Assembly (NCBI RefSeq): GCF_026151205.1
Contig: NC_087075.1
Location: 3,014,359 to 3,074,358, forward strand
Direction of reading: 5' to 3'
Source of the DNA: Bolinopsis microptera
Taxonomy: Eukaryota; Ctenophora; Tentaculata; Lobata; Bolinopsidae
DNA length: 60,000 bases
Both the position numbers and the translations under genes were made by a program. Numbering within the stretch: the first letter of the stretch is position 1; each line of letters starts with the position of its first letter. Below the pieces are notes generated by a model. It did no database searches. It saw only the letters and a list, made by a program, of their open reading frames with translations, and had not been told where the DNA came from. Shown here in pieces: positions 23,201-32,786 of this stretch.

Positions 23201-24024
23201 AACACAATATATGGGTTAATAAAGAGTTTGAAATGGTTTAACACAACATCTAACGTTAAGCCACAAAATGTGCACTCTTTTCGAACGACCGGATATATAT
23301 ATATACCGGTATTATTTAATGTGGGGCGATCGCGAATTAAGATATCACACGAACTAAAAATAAACAAATTTCTAAATCAGTTCACACAATTTAAGAAAAA
23401 TTCCATTAGTTAAAATGTATATTCATATACCGAATAAAGAGGCGCCTAGCAGTGAGGCTGTGTTTTCTGATCGTCTCAATCTTAGGTAGGAATCTAGCTA
23501 TTTTCACATAGTGAGCTTTTGGGTTCAGGAACTCTCCGATAAGGTAGACCTCTGAGGAGTGTTTAACATAGTTAAGATAAGGTAGCCCTCTGAGGAGTGT
23601 TTAACATAGTTAAGATAAGGTAGACCTCTGAGAAGTGTTTAACATGGTTAAGATAAGGTAGACCTCTGAGGAGTGTTTAACATAGTTAAGATAAGGTAGA
23701 CCTCTGAGGAGTGTTTAAAATAGTTAAGATAAGGTAGACCTTATCGTGAGAAGAGATATCTATATTAGAGATATCTATATTCTATGGCGAAATTAAATTT
23801 AATTAAAATTAAACGAAAGTGAAACTAAAGTGAAACTAAAGTGAAACTAAAGTGAAACTAAAGTGAAACTAAAGTGAAACCAAAGTGAAACTAAAGTGAA
23901 ACTAACCAGCGCTGGAACTACAGAATTTAGACAAGTAGGAGCAGCGTTCCTCCATATAGTTCTTACTATTGTTGCTCTGCGTCTTATCCAACATCTTAAC
24001 CCAGCATTTCAGTGTCTTTAATAC
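20249..24024 (-). CDS. TRRAP: TRRAP/Tra1-type PIKK pseudokinase, last 11 exons
   Basis: C-terminal 409 residues of the scaffold subunit that brings SAGA and NuA4/TIP60 acetyltransferase complexes to activators in the nucleus. Exons: 23907-24024, 23431-23551, 23118-23195, 22800-22874, 22607-22693, 22394-22464, 22097-22195, 21562-21759, 20866-21003, 20529-20629, 20249-20392; every junction keeps frame. Diagnostic segments are KIARFLPKIETIRKHS, NGKVYPYLM, SRLIEDNTSNISVLEIYR, FWSFRHQITRQTALDCLVQF, HIPFRLTPNM (residues 290-299) and the FATC end NLCRLDPAWYPWL before TAA. No catalytic HxD or DFG loop is seen, as expected for TRRAP. Three splice sites lie inside tandem arrays and a fourth abuts one. 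The first exon abuts GCC2_GCC3-family intron sequence, so this may be only a 3' fragment; no upstream TRRAP exon was found. Confidence 0.9.
21096..21620 (-). repeat. 65-bp x 8 tandem array spanning a TRRAP 5' splice site
   Basis: Eight copies with exact 65-base spacing (first bases of the donor word at 21101, 21166, 21231, 21296, 21361, 21426, 21491 and 21556). Each contains the last coding bases of exon 21562-21759, the donor GTAAGT and 10 intron bases. Copies mostly alternate between two variants (ACCG..CTATC and ACTG..CCATC), so many were added as 130-base pairs. Only the copy at 21562 is joined to the exon body. Confidence 0.95.
21768..21910. repeat. AACTAATTAGTTAATTAG tandem repeat in TRRAP intron
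   Basis: About six imperfect copies of a 21-22-base AT palindromic unit, beginning a few bases upstream (in transcript sense) of the acceptor of exon 21562-21759. Confidence 0.8.
22007..22087. repeat. 18-bp x 4-5 repeat carrying TGACGTCACGTG
   Basis: The unit GTGTGACGTCACGTGAGA repeats with 18-base spacing. Each copy holds a perfect cAMP-response-element palindrome TGACGTCA overlapping a CACGTG E-box. It ends 10 bases from the donor of exon 22097-22195. Another TGACGTCACGTG lies near 20214, just past the TRRAP stop. Confidence 0.8.
22864..22975 (-). repeat. 28-bp x 4 tandem array spanning a TRRAP 3' splice site
   Basis: Copies of TTTATATTTCAG followed by GTTCTTACAA repeat every 28 bases, with copy starts at 22864, 22892, 22920 and 22948. 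The acceptor at 22874 is the one continuous with the exon; the others offer acceptors 28, 56 and 84 bases upstream, two of which would shift the frame. Confidence 0.9.
23538..23745 (-). repeat. 38-bp tandem array spanning a TRRAP 3' splice site
   Basis: Five to six copies spaced exactly 38 bases (GATAAGGTAGACC at 23538, 23576, 23614, 23652, 23690 and 23728). In transcript sense each copy reads ACACTCCTCAG then AGGTCTACCTTATC, which is the acceptor plus the first coding bases of exon 23431-23551. One copy has CTTCTCAG. Confidence 0.9.
23819..23905 (-). repeat. 11-bp x 8 array abutting a TRRAP 5' splice site
   Basis: GTGAAACTAAA repeats with 11-base spacing from 23819 to 23896 and runs into the donor GTTAGT of exon 23907-24024. 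The donor TTAGTTTCAC is itself the first repeat unit. Confidence 0.9.
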
Positions 24025-24118
24025 CTGCCTCCCGACTAACCCTTACCATATCTTTGCCCATCTATTATATATAATAAAAATTATCATCTCCGCACGGTTC
24101 ACTTTAAACAATTCTTAC

Positions 24119-24512
24119 CACACACAGTTCTCCCCCTGAGTTTCGTCCTGACCAAGTCACAAGTTGTAACACAACCTGCTCCTTCGAACTGATCGTGTTA
24201 TCAGGACATTCTTCACAGGTGTTAATGGTCGCTGTTCTTGATCTTCCCATCTGGACATGGCTCTGCAGAATTAGGAAATCGTTAAGCAACAATTTTTGAA
24301 CTACCTTAATTTATAGAGTTATTGTGAGGAAGAATTTTTATTCTATCAAGCACAGATAATTCAAATTTAAAAACATAAGAATATAATTAAATCAATGCTT
24401 TAAAGTTATCTTAACCACAGGCTGTTTTGTCATAGTTTGGGAGACAATCCGCGTCACATTGTCTACAGCTAGACATATCATCATTCCGATATGACCATTC
24501 TCCACACGCTTC
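24119..24512 (-). pseudogene. Decayed GCC2_GCC3 exon pair
   Basis: 24119-24262 matches the 144-base B exon of the 40-60 kb genes (CEECPDNTISS is still readable) but is frameshifted. 24416-24512 matches the 96-base A exon (YRND.MSSC, PNYDKTACG) with one extra base and a changed donor. The intron sequence between and beyond also matches that family, down to about 24031 next to the TRRAP exon. Confidence 0.8.
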
Positions 24513-25336
24513 CTGGAATATAAGTTAATACCAGGCTAAATTGTAGTTAAGATAAGAAAATCGTTATAAGATAATTATATATTCCACGGTTATTTTTGAT
24601 AGAAATATTACCACTCGCAGACTCTTATGGGTTCTTGAATTATTCGTACCACAAATTTGCCATCTGATTCTAACGCCCAATATACCAATTCAAAATTGAT
24701 ATCATCATTAGTGTTAACGCTAAAAATTCGCCTCATCAACAAACAATCGAAGCCCATTGCCACTATGCACATACTGTTTTAAAGAACTCAGCAAAATAAT
24801 CTTAAACCAACACATTTTGAGTTTGTTTGGTAAAGTCTAACCTTTATTGGAGATGTACAAGAAATTTATGATAAGACATCAGTATTTCAATTGAAAATTG
24901 TATTCAACACTATAGTCGCTGAAAAAGGCTTGATCCCATGAAGTTCTACTACAAACAATGCCAATATTTTTACTCAATTCTGTGTTAGAGCAATTTTTCA
25001 ATAAATACGCTAATCGCCAATAAGAATATAAACTCTGCCTCAGTGTTCAAATAATGTGATTTAATCTCATTCTGAAAACAGTAATTGATAAAATTATGAC
25101 CCGATCTATTAAAGTGTAAAAATAACAAACGTGCTAACTAACCTATTTCCCAGATCCCTATAATAATGTGTTATATAATGTTAAATCACAGAACTTGAAA
25201 ATTTAGACAGAAAACACACGTAATTCACAGCTTACTAGAGAATCCAGCCAGGTGTTAAATTTAAAATTATATTTTACTTTTTTAAAAACCAATGCTTGTT
25301 GTTATTAGTCACCTTGTTGTGGTCTGTCTTTATCAG
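24513..25336. other. No gene seen
   Basis: AT-rich sequence. The part next to 24512 resembles the intron of the GCC2_GCC3 family (a stretch like TATTCCACGGTT and ACTCTTA). No exon with good splice borders was found on either strand. Confidence 0.5.
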
Positions 25337-25494
25337 ATGCTGTTCCGGAGGACCATAACTTATCTTTTGACCACTCTATTTTCCCAGAACGAGCCCAAGA
25401 ACACTGCTACTACAACGTTATTGAGAGAATCAGTTTGTTGAGCACCTCCACCACGTTACAGATACCACTACCTGACACCTTCAGTTCATTTTAG
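25337..25494 (+). CDS. Orphan terminal-exon-like ORF, unknown product
   Basis: After an acceptor TCTTTATCAG the sequence is open for 52 codons to TAG, with purine-any-pyrimidine codon bias typical of real coding DNA. The peptide includes EDHNLSFDHSIFPERAQEHC and ends PLPDTFSSF. I do not recognise it. It could be the last exon of an unseen plus-strand gene, a relic of one, or part of a mobile element. No upstream partner exon was found between it and the TRRAP exons. Confidence 0.35.
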
Positions 25495-26814
25495 AGAGAT
25501 ACGCCACACAGTGTCAGTAGCAGAGGGTGGATTAACAGGTATGTTAGTGTAGAATAAGTCGCACCAGGTGAGGTAGTAATTTGGAGTAGAGTGTGTTAAC
25601 CAGAGGTAGAATATGCTCCTACTTCCTCTCCCTCAGCAGAGTCGAAGAGCACTTCGACCTCATGTAACTGCCCCGCTCACTAATAGTTTAATTTCTTCAA
25701 AAGGTGGTCGACTCTAATCCCACTCTATTTCCCCCACATCTAGATTCAAGTCTGATAACCAACCTGTTTAATTGTATGTTTAACTCTTGACTACTGAGCA
25801 ACGAATTATTTTAACATGAATTTAAGGAGGTGTACTAGCAAAAAAAGTGTACAGGAAATGGTTAAGCAATGACTGCCAATATTTAATCTCATAATTAAGG
25901 GCCCGACCATACTATGCCTGTTGTACACCATTACAGTTATTCCACCATGACTGTTGTCGTAGTGCCGAACAAAGTAATGCCACCAGGCACGACAGTCATG
26001 TAACCATAGGCACGTAGAGTTGATTGTAGAGGGCTAGCCAAAGAACTGACAACTTCGTCGGGCCGTCTTATTCAAATGCCTAGCCTACTACCAATCCGAT
26101 CCTGACTTGCAGGCACAGCAGATACAATGTACTCGAGCCAACTGGCGTGGATAACGTGACGAGGGTCACGCTTACCTTAACCAGGTCAAGTATTTATACG
26201 AGAGAATGGACATTGGCGGTACAGAGTGGCAAAGAAAGTACAGACAGATCCGGTCTGAAAAAAAAAAATTAAACCTACTGACACGGAACACAAGAAGGTT
26301 CCAAAAGATTTTAATGAAGTTTTTAGGGTTAAATTTTTAGGTTTCATTCGGGTGACCAATTTTTTTATTTCCAAAATTTTCCCCCGTGACAGAGCCCACT
26401 TTTGCCCACTTATTTAACATCCCTTTCCTTGTTGCAAATATCTTCACTTGTAAAACATCGTAAGACTGTAAGAGGTAAGAAATTAATAGATTTAGAAAGT
26501 GATTATCATATCGAGCGAAAAACTTTTATCATAAAAATGTTATGACAGACACTCAGATAATTGGGTAATTACTTATTATAATAGCTAAATAACAAAAAAA
26601 AAAATCATAAAAATGTTTATTGTCATCAAATGAGCGAAGTTTTTGAAACACAGGGAAATGTAGTTTTTAGAAAAACGAAAATTGGTTCACGACTTCACAT
26701 TGACATTTTTTTGAGACTAAAGAAAATTTCAATTTTTTTCTCCAAAAGTTTTTTCGAAGCTCTAATGAAAGCATTTACATCATGATTGGTGACCGAACTG
26801 CATTCGACCTAATT
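25495..26814. other. No gene seen
   Basis: Mixed-composition sequence with short unsupported frames. A small inverted repeat around GTAGTGCCGAACAAAG and GGCACGACAG lies near 25960-26000. Nothing else can be supported. Confidence 0.5.
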
Positions 26815-26890
26815 GGTCCCCACTGGGAATCGAACCCAGGCGTTCTGTGGGGAAGCAAATGAATAAAAACCACTAAACCACCCGGCCGAC
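26815..26890 (-). mobile_element. tRNA-derived SINE head
   Basis: In minus sense the sequence has an A-box-like TGGTTTAGTGGT and a perfect B-box GGTTCGATTCC with a 5-bp T-stem (CTGGG/CCCAG), in a 76-base span. The acceptor stem does not pair (GTCGGCC versus TGGGGAC), so it is a tRNA-derived SINE or tRNA pseudogene, not a functional tRNA. Confidence 0.65.
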
Positions 26891-27730
26891 GTGACCAGCA
26901 CCATTGCTCACATTTTAACTTTTTTATCCCGATTGTCATAGTATGTTTAAGGTCGAGGCATCCAATCATGACAAATGGCAAAGTGTTTAAGAGCAGTTTC
27001 ATGTCTCGTAATATTATTGCATAATGTAGACCAAAATACTCAATAGATGTTATAGTTACTCTTGGTCGTTCCCCTCAGCATTCTCCCTAACAGCAAGCAA
27101 ACAACTAACGGGATTATCACGCTACATAGTTACTTGATCCCAATGTCCTTTTTTTTATCAATAAACAATCAAATTGTTACCAAATACATCATTTTATTTT
27201 AAACGAAAATTCGCCGAATGACCTTACATGACTTGACAAGTGACCGAGTGTAAACAAAATAAGGGACAACCGAAACACCAGTTGACCAGTAAACTGACAT
27301 AGCAATTACATCGTGCCCTAAAAGCACCCATAAGAGAAGGCGATGCTGCAACCAAGTGCAAGCTGAGGTATATTCCAATGAACAAATAAGTTACAGGCCT
27401 AAAATATAAATATAAAAAATAACAATGTACCATAAATCATAATTATAAAACACAAACAAATACAGCTTTGAGTTCATACAAATTATAATTGTATTGCTAT
27501 CAGGAAAACACACAAATGCTAATGGATAACCTCGAAAACAATAACCCTCAGAAACTGGAATTGTGCACAGTTTTTTTAACGTAGGATTATGTTGAAATTA
27601 GATAACACGCGCCAAATATTGTTGAAAAATGAATTTGTAACCGATCTACTGTTATTATGTAGATTTGCGTTCTTCGCTGAAATGTTGTGACGACACTATA
27701 TGATAAAGAAACATTAATAGTCAACATGTA

Positions 27731-28090
27731 AAAAGTTGTATTAACACCAAACCTCTTACAAACCAGCCTGTGGTAAGATAACTTTAAAGCTTATATTTAA
27801 TATTAATGTTATGTTTTAAATTTGAATTTAACTGTGCTATAAATTGATAACAACTTTATGCCCACTGGGATCATGCTGTAAAAAAATGTAAAAATAGGCC
27901 ACTACTGCGATGCTGGACTCCGAAGATAAGAGACGGACAGGTTTTGTAACTCGTTATTGTGAACCTAGGCTTTTTAATTAATACGAGGGTGAGATGCAGG
28001 TATCAGACGAAAAATTTGGACCCCCATTTGATTAACAATGGCGCCCAGTCCGAGTAAAGATCGGACCTAGATGGTTCTCCAGGTAAATTG
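27731..28090 (+). pseudogene. Decayed GCC2_GCC3 A-exon tail plus duplicated flank, copy 1
   Basis: Begins with a damaged ACACCAAAC..ACAAACCAGCCTGTGGTAAG, the end of an A exon and its donor, followed by the family intron (ATAACTTTAAAGCTTATATT). From about 27840 it continues into a block ending ACAATGGCGCCCAGTCCGAG. The same compound block recurs at 29320-29680, so the two are diverged duplicates. TGGCGCCC resembles an LTR-element primer site for tRNA-Lys, but no LTR was demonstrated. Confidence 0.55.
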
Positions 28091-28630
28091 GAGATTTGCT
28101 TTCGTTGGAAATGTGACTTACACAATATGATAAAATACAAACAGTAAAAGTCCTTGGTTATTTCAATCGCCCACGAGTCAATGAGGAAGTCGTCCAATAA
28201 TCAACATAATAAAAAGTATGGAGATTGGACATAAAATGAGGAATATTTAAACAAGTATGTAGAATTGGGGACCACTATCTAGGCAGAACCTCAAATTTTC
28301 CCAAAATGATTGTAAAATCAGGAGGAAACACATGAAACAACTCAGTAAGACGACAAAATGTTGTTTGCTTGAACTACTCATACCCTGAGTCTTTTCTTCG
28401 TTCTTGTCAGGCTTAGGCATTAAAAACAAATGTCCACTAATCTAATAAAGCATGGATTAGTTATGAAATTGAGAAAAAAAACCGTTTGACCCACAAACCG
28501 TATGTACAATTGTATAGATACACCTATACCATAACGATAGCTTAGTGCCAATACACGTTGTCTAACCATTGTCCACATTAACGCCCTGTGTCCCTTCTTC
28601 CTACATAAAGATAATCCTACACCTCCTCAG

Positions 28631-28741
28631 GTGGCGAAGATCCTCGCTCTGATGGTTCGGAGAGATAGCACCCTACAGAACAAAAGCTCACACGCACACA
28701 AGGGAAAGATCTACGCCACCATCGTCCGATGTAGTGTGTAA
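28631..28741 (+). CDS. Orphan terminal-exon-like ORF, unknown product
   Basis: Follows an acceptor-like ACCTCCTCAG and is open for 36 codons to TAA in codons with a coding-like bias: VAKILALMVRRDSTLQ, then HAHKGKIYATIVRCSV. Not recognised. It may be an isolated exon relic. Confidence 0.25.
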   Translation: MAKILALMVRRDSTLQNKSSHAHKGKIYATIVRCSV

Positions 28742-29319
28742 ACCACTCGATAGGCTTAACAATGTGTACGGTCTTTAGCTGTTCCAAGTTCAGTCAGCTT
28801 GCCAATCAGACTTAGCACTATGTTAGGTGGCAGTAAAGGTGCAGTAATGGTGCAGATAAGGTGCAGAAATTTGCCATGTAAGGTGCAGTATAGAAACATT
28901 TGTAAGAGCAGTATAGTAACCTTATGCATGTGAATCCTTAGAATGTTGTTCAAGTCCTTTGTTCTGCATTGTGGATATTCTGGCAGGGTAAGTCATAAAT
29001 AATCCACTTGACGCTTTGAGGTACCGCAGTTCTGACTTAACCACAAGTACTGTGCTCAAGCTGGTAATTAAGTAAATATTCACTAAAGAGTATTGCTAAA
29101 ACATTCCCATAGCTCCATTTTAATGAAAAATGCTGAATGCAGCAAGTACACAGTACGTATATGGAAAAAGTTAACCAACGAACAAATATTCTTATCTAGC
29201 CTGGTAAAAATAATATTCTAACTATCCAGGAAAACAATAAACTAGCTAAGTAAACACGTGTTATTGTAAAACAACTGAAATGTACTTATATTCTAGTGAT
29301 TTTCTTATCTTCCCCCAAC

Positions 29320-29680
29320 GCTTTGTGGAGAAGGAACATATCGTAATGATGCTATGACAACAGTGAGCATGTGGACGTTGATGATAACTTTAAAGCTTAT
29401 ATTTGATATTAAATGTTTTGGTTTTAAAATTTTAATAACTGATGCTATAGAAATAAGAACCACTTTATCCACTGGGATCATCCTTAAAAATGTAAAAGAA
29501 TGCAATAGTTTCCGATCCGCGAGGCTAGACTCGAAGGATAGGTGAACGAACAGGTATTTTTGTTAACTCGTTATGTGAACCTAGTCTGTAGAATAATACG
29601 AGGGTGGAGATGCCGGTAGGCAGACGAAAAATGTGGACCCCCATTGTTTACCCATGGCGCCCACGTCCGAGTAAAGTCTC
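29320..29680 (+). pseudogene. Decayed GCC2_GCC3 fragment plus duplicated flank, copy 2
   Basis: GTGGAGAAGGAACATATCG and AATGATGCTATGACAA match the first half of the A exon, followed by a jump to the intron ATAACTTTAAAGCTTATATT. The rest repeats the 27731-28090 block, including ACCCATGGCGCCCACGTCCG. It is a diverged duplicate of that locus. Confidence 0.6.
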
Positions 29681-29836
29681 ACCGTGTAGATCTTGCTTCA
29701 TGGTGCTGCCCGGTACATCACTAGTGGCCGCGTGTTCCACTAGGTGTATCCAGGGTACTTCAGGAGCCCTAGCATAACTAAGTAGAGAATAGTAACGTTG
29801 GTGTCCTTGGCCCTTGCTCGGGTGTATAAAACTCAT
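29649..29836 (-). CDS. Exon-like ORF, unknown product
   Basis: A 62-codon frame begins MSFIHPSKGQGHQRYYSLLS and could splice at a GTGAGA donor near 29680 (in transcript sense after QDLHG). The opposite strand has a TATAAAA-like word at 29825, so the region could instead belong to the flank of a retroelement running rightward. Not recognised. Confidence 0.2.
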
Positions 29837-30264
29837 CTTACCTTGTAACCTGTTTATTTGTAACAGTGATTATGGAATACCTTAGGGAAGGTAAGATTTA
29901 GGCGTGTGAACTGTTTTGGTGTGATTAAAGTGTGAAGTGAAGGATAATGATTTGAAGTGAGAATAAGGTAACCATAACTGTGGATAATGATTTAGCCTTC
30001 ACGTAATGAGAGAGAGAGAGAGCGAGATAGAGGCACAGCCTTAGACATTTGCAAGTGTTTACTGTCATAAATCAATGAGGCAGATTGAAGCCCAGGAAGC
30101 TTATTCCACTATGACTGTTAACAATGTTCATTGTTCATGCATAGTGCATAGTGCAAGTGGCATAACGGAGTATTTTAAATAATCGCCGTTTTTATTGTGA
30201 AGTCCGTGGTGAAAGTGACACCGTATTACATAACCAACGACGCTGATGAGTCGCTGAATGTGCA

Positions 30265-31490
30265 TTGAATAGAATTCCTCCAAAAGTCCAGGATCTGCAG
30301 CTACGACGATTACAACTAACCACAACATCGTTTGCTCCGTTACATGGTCCCATTTCTCAGATAGCATCTTGCCCGCCACCTGGACCCCAACGAACAAGCT
30401 ACGGAGAAGAAGAAGGGCACAGAGAGCCCGCCGATACTGAAACCCTAGACCCAGAGGCACCTTCATCCCTCGCAGATCTTCAACTGAAGAGGGACGAGAA
30501 CTACTTCAGATCCCTTTCCGGTGAACCTATGCTTCAATACGACCAACAACCTGGACGATCGACGTGTCATCATCTCGGCAACAAAAAACAACCTGACCAG
30601 CCCCTAGAGCAAGCAGCAGCTGGTATATCGCCGCAACCTTCTCATCCACACCGCAGCTGTTTCTATCAGTTTAACTGACTGTCCACGCGGTAGATGGTGA
30701 ACTCACGGAGGATTCCAACCTGTTGCTGTCCCTGGCGTCTACATTCTCCTGACCCACAAGGACCCTCACCATCTACATGGAAGCGTGCGGCGCCCTCAAA
30801 AACCTTGGTTCCTTTTCTCCAGACCGAATCATGTGACCTTTGAGCTCGCCCTGATGGAACGCCCATCGTCTACATTCGATCATCCCAATTGGATGGGTGG
30901 CTTCTTTCATATCTTCCAGGCTGTCATGAGAGCGTCGGGAAGGCTTGGAAACAAGAGTGAGTAGAAAAAGTCCTGACAGATCCCACATCTGGCCAGACGA
31001 CCTACACCCCTACACGAATCTGGATACGGAGACAGATGGCGCTAGCCTATCATGCCCCCACGAGGACGTCATCGTATCGTTTTTTTCAGAATCCCTGGAT
31101 GAGATAACGATAGGCCTCGCCATTGACGATCCCCTGGCATACTTCCAGACCACGTTGCTCCAGGGACTGAGCACTGCCTCCGGCACCGGCCCGAGCTAAA
31201 TTCCCTCCGTTCCACGTGGAATGCATATGAACGCATGCCACTGTCACATGAACCGCGGACAAACAACGTGGTGGAGTCCAGGAAACAAGAAGTTCTCTGC
31301 ATCTAGTCGACACCAAACCCGACCATCTACAATTTCAATGCAGCAGTCCAGATGTAACAGTCCTCGACAGAACAAGAAGATCTTAGCGAATTGCTTGGGA
31401 TGTTGCATGCCGCCTAAGAGGAAGAAGGCCAACACGACGAAGGAAAGAAGATATCCTCATCATAGTTCAGAACTACCATTCGTACGATGA
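30265..31490 (+). pseudogene. GC-richer broken coding-like tract, unknown
   Basis: Base composition rises to near 50 per cent GC and three plus-strand frames follow each other with one frame shift (30265-30678, 30945-31199, 31221-31490). The first includes PPPGPQRTSYGEEEG and LADLQLKRDENYFRSL. No domain is recognised. The short order of proline-, glutamine- and charge-rich frames after a possible primer-binding word at 29655 would fit a decayed gag-like region, but that is a guess. Confidence 0.2.
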
Positions 31491-31711
31491 AGATATTTTA
31501 ACCTATATTAGATTTGCTAAAGAGTGCTATGGTGAAATGTTTATGTTATAGTCAAGATATTATTCCTATTCGGGTTTTGACAAAATTGATTGAATACATT
31601 GTGATTTATATTACCTTAGCGTCTCTATAACCCAGTGTATTTTGTTTTTAAAGTTACAATAATTCGAAAATCAGTACCACAAAATGATTGTAATATAACT
31701 TATATAATTTT

Positions 31712-31972
31712 TTATACAATATGAAGTACGATGTGAGATGTTTCAGGTTTTGAATTATTACCAGTCGAGCATTTAGGACAAGTGATCGGTTTTAACGAGA
31801 CTTTACCGCCCAAATCATTGAATCGACCTCCGCCCTCGCGACTCCGCCCTCGAGTCCCAACCTTTAGGAAAACTTCCGCGTTTGCGTCCTCCATCCCCTC
31901 CAAGTCTTCCGCCTACGAGACCTCCGCCCACGCGTCTTCCGCCCATCCTGAACCGTTTCCCGATTGATAGTT
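31712..31972 (-). other. Gly/Arg-rich coding-like segment, unknown
   Basis: In minus sense this is dominated by GGCGGAAG-type units that encode MGGRRVGGGLVGGRLGG in one frame. In another frame it encodes CPKCSTGNNS followed by a stop. The frames do not join without a shift. It may be a relic of an RGG-box protein or a simple GGCGGA repeat. Confidence 0.2.
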
Positions 31973-32582
31973 ATTTTATTCAAATTTTTTGATTCTTTCT
32001 GAATAGATTTCAGTGAAGACAGATTCTAATGGAAATAATAGCTGAAAGCGTATCGATATTTCTACTCATACTCATATTTTAATGATATGTCTTAATTCAA
32101 TTATAACTTTAAAACGATCAATATGAACAATAAAAAATTTGACTACGGATATTATATTTCAAAACAAGAATATATAAACTGTAAAATAGTTATCCACTGT
32201 AAAATAGTTTTTAAGAAATCATAGCAAATATAACCATAAACCAGACAAAAGTTTAATCAAATATGGCTCATCAGAAAATTAACGAATAGCGAGAACGAGT
32301 AACAGGAATAAAATATTAAAAAGATAAAAAAATTAATGGACAGCATAGAAGTGAAAGTTAAACTAAAAAATAACTATTTACTGTCTCACTTAACTAAAAA
32401 CAGTGATATATTGTTCAAACACTGTTTTTTTTCGTCTGAGTGTGGTTTCTTTATTCAACTAAAAATCAGGCTTACTTCCAATCTCCTGTTGATAGATTGG
32501 TGGCTGCCTCTGTCCTACTCTTGTGAAGGTTTAAGCTTTGAGGGCCTGTGAGCTGGAGGGTGACTTCCTATGTCTATCTTAC

Positions 32583-32712
32583 TTGTATACGATTCCCTTG
32601 TCGAGGTGAGTTGTAGTATTGTCCTGATGTAATCTTTCTTGGGCAATACTACAAACTCTGGCTGTTTTGTCAGCAACGTAAATTTGAAGGTCTTCAACAC
32701 CTTCAGGATAAA
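32583..32712 (-). CDS. Orphan internal exon, unknown product
   Basis: 130 bases between an acceptor GTTTGCCCCAG and a donor GTAAGA, open in the frame YPEGVEDLQIYVADKTARVC then SIAQERLHQDNTTTHLDKGI. Codons show strong RNY bias in this frame and not in the overlapping open one. I do not recognise the protein. No neighbouring exon was found. Confidence 0.35.
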
Positions 32713-32786
32713 CTGGGGCAAACAAAAGTACAAAACAGAGTTAACTAAAACCTAGAATACGAAGTTAACACTTCATTCAAGAATCA

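Noticed and set aside
26815-26890. A functional tRNA gene
   Set aside because: A- and B-box and T-stem are good, but the acceptor strands do not pair, so a SINE head or pseudogene is the better call.
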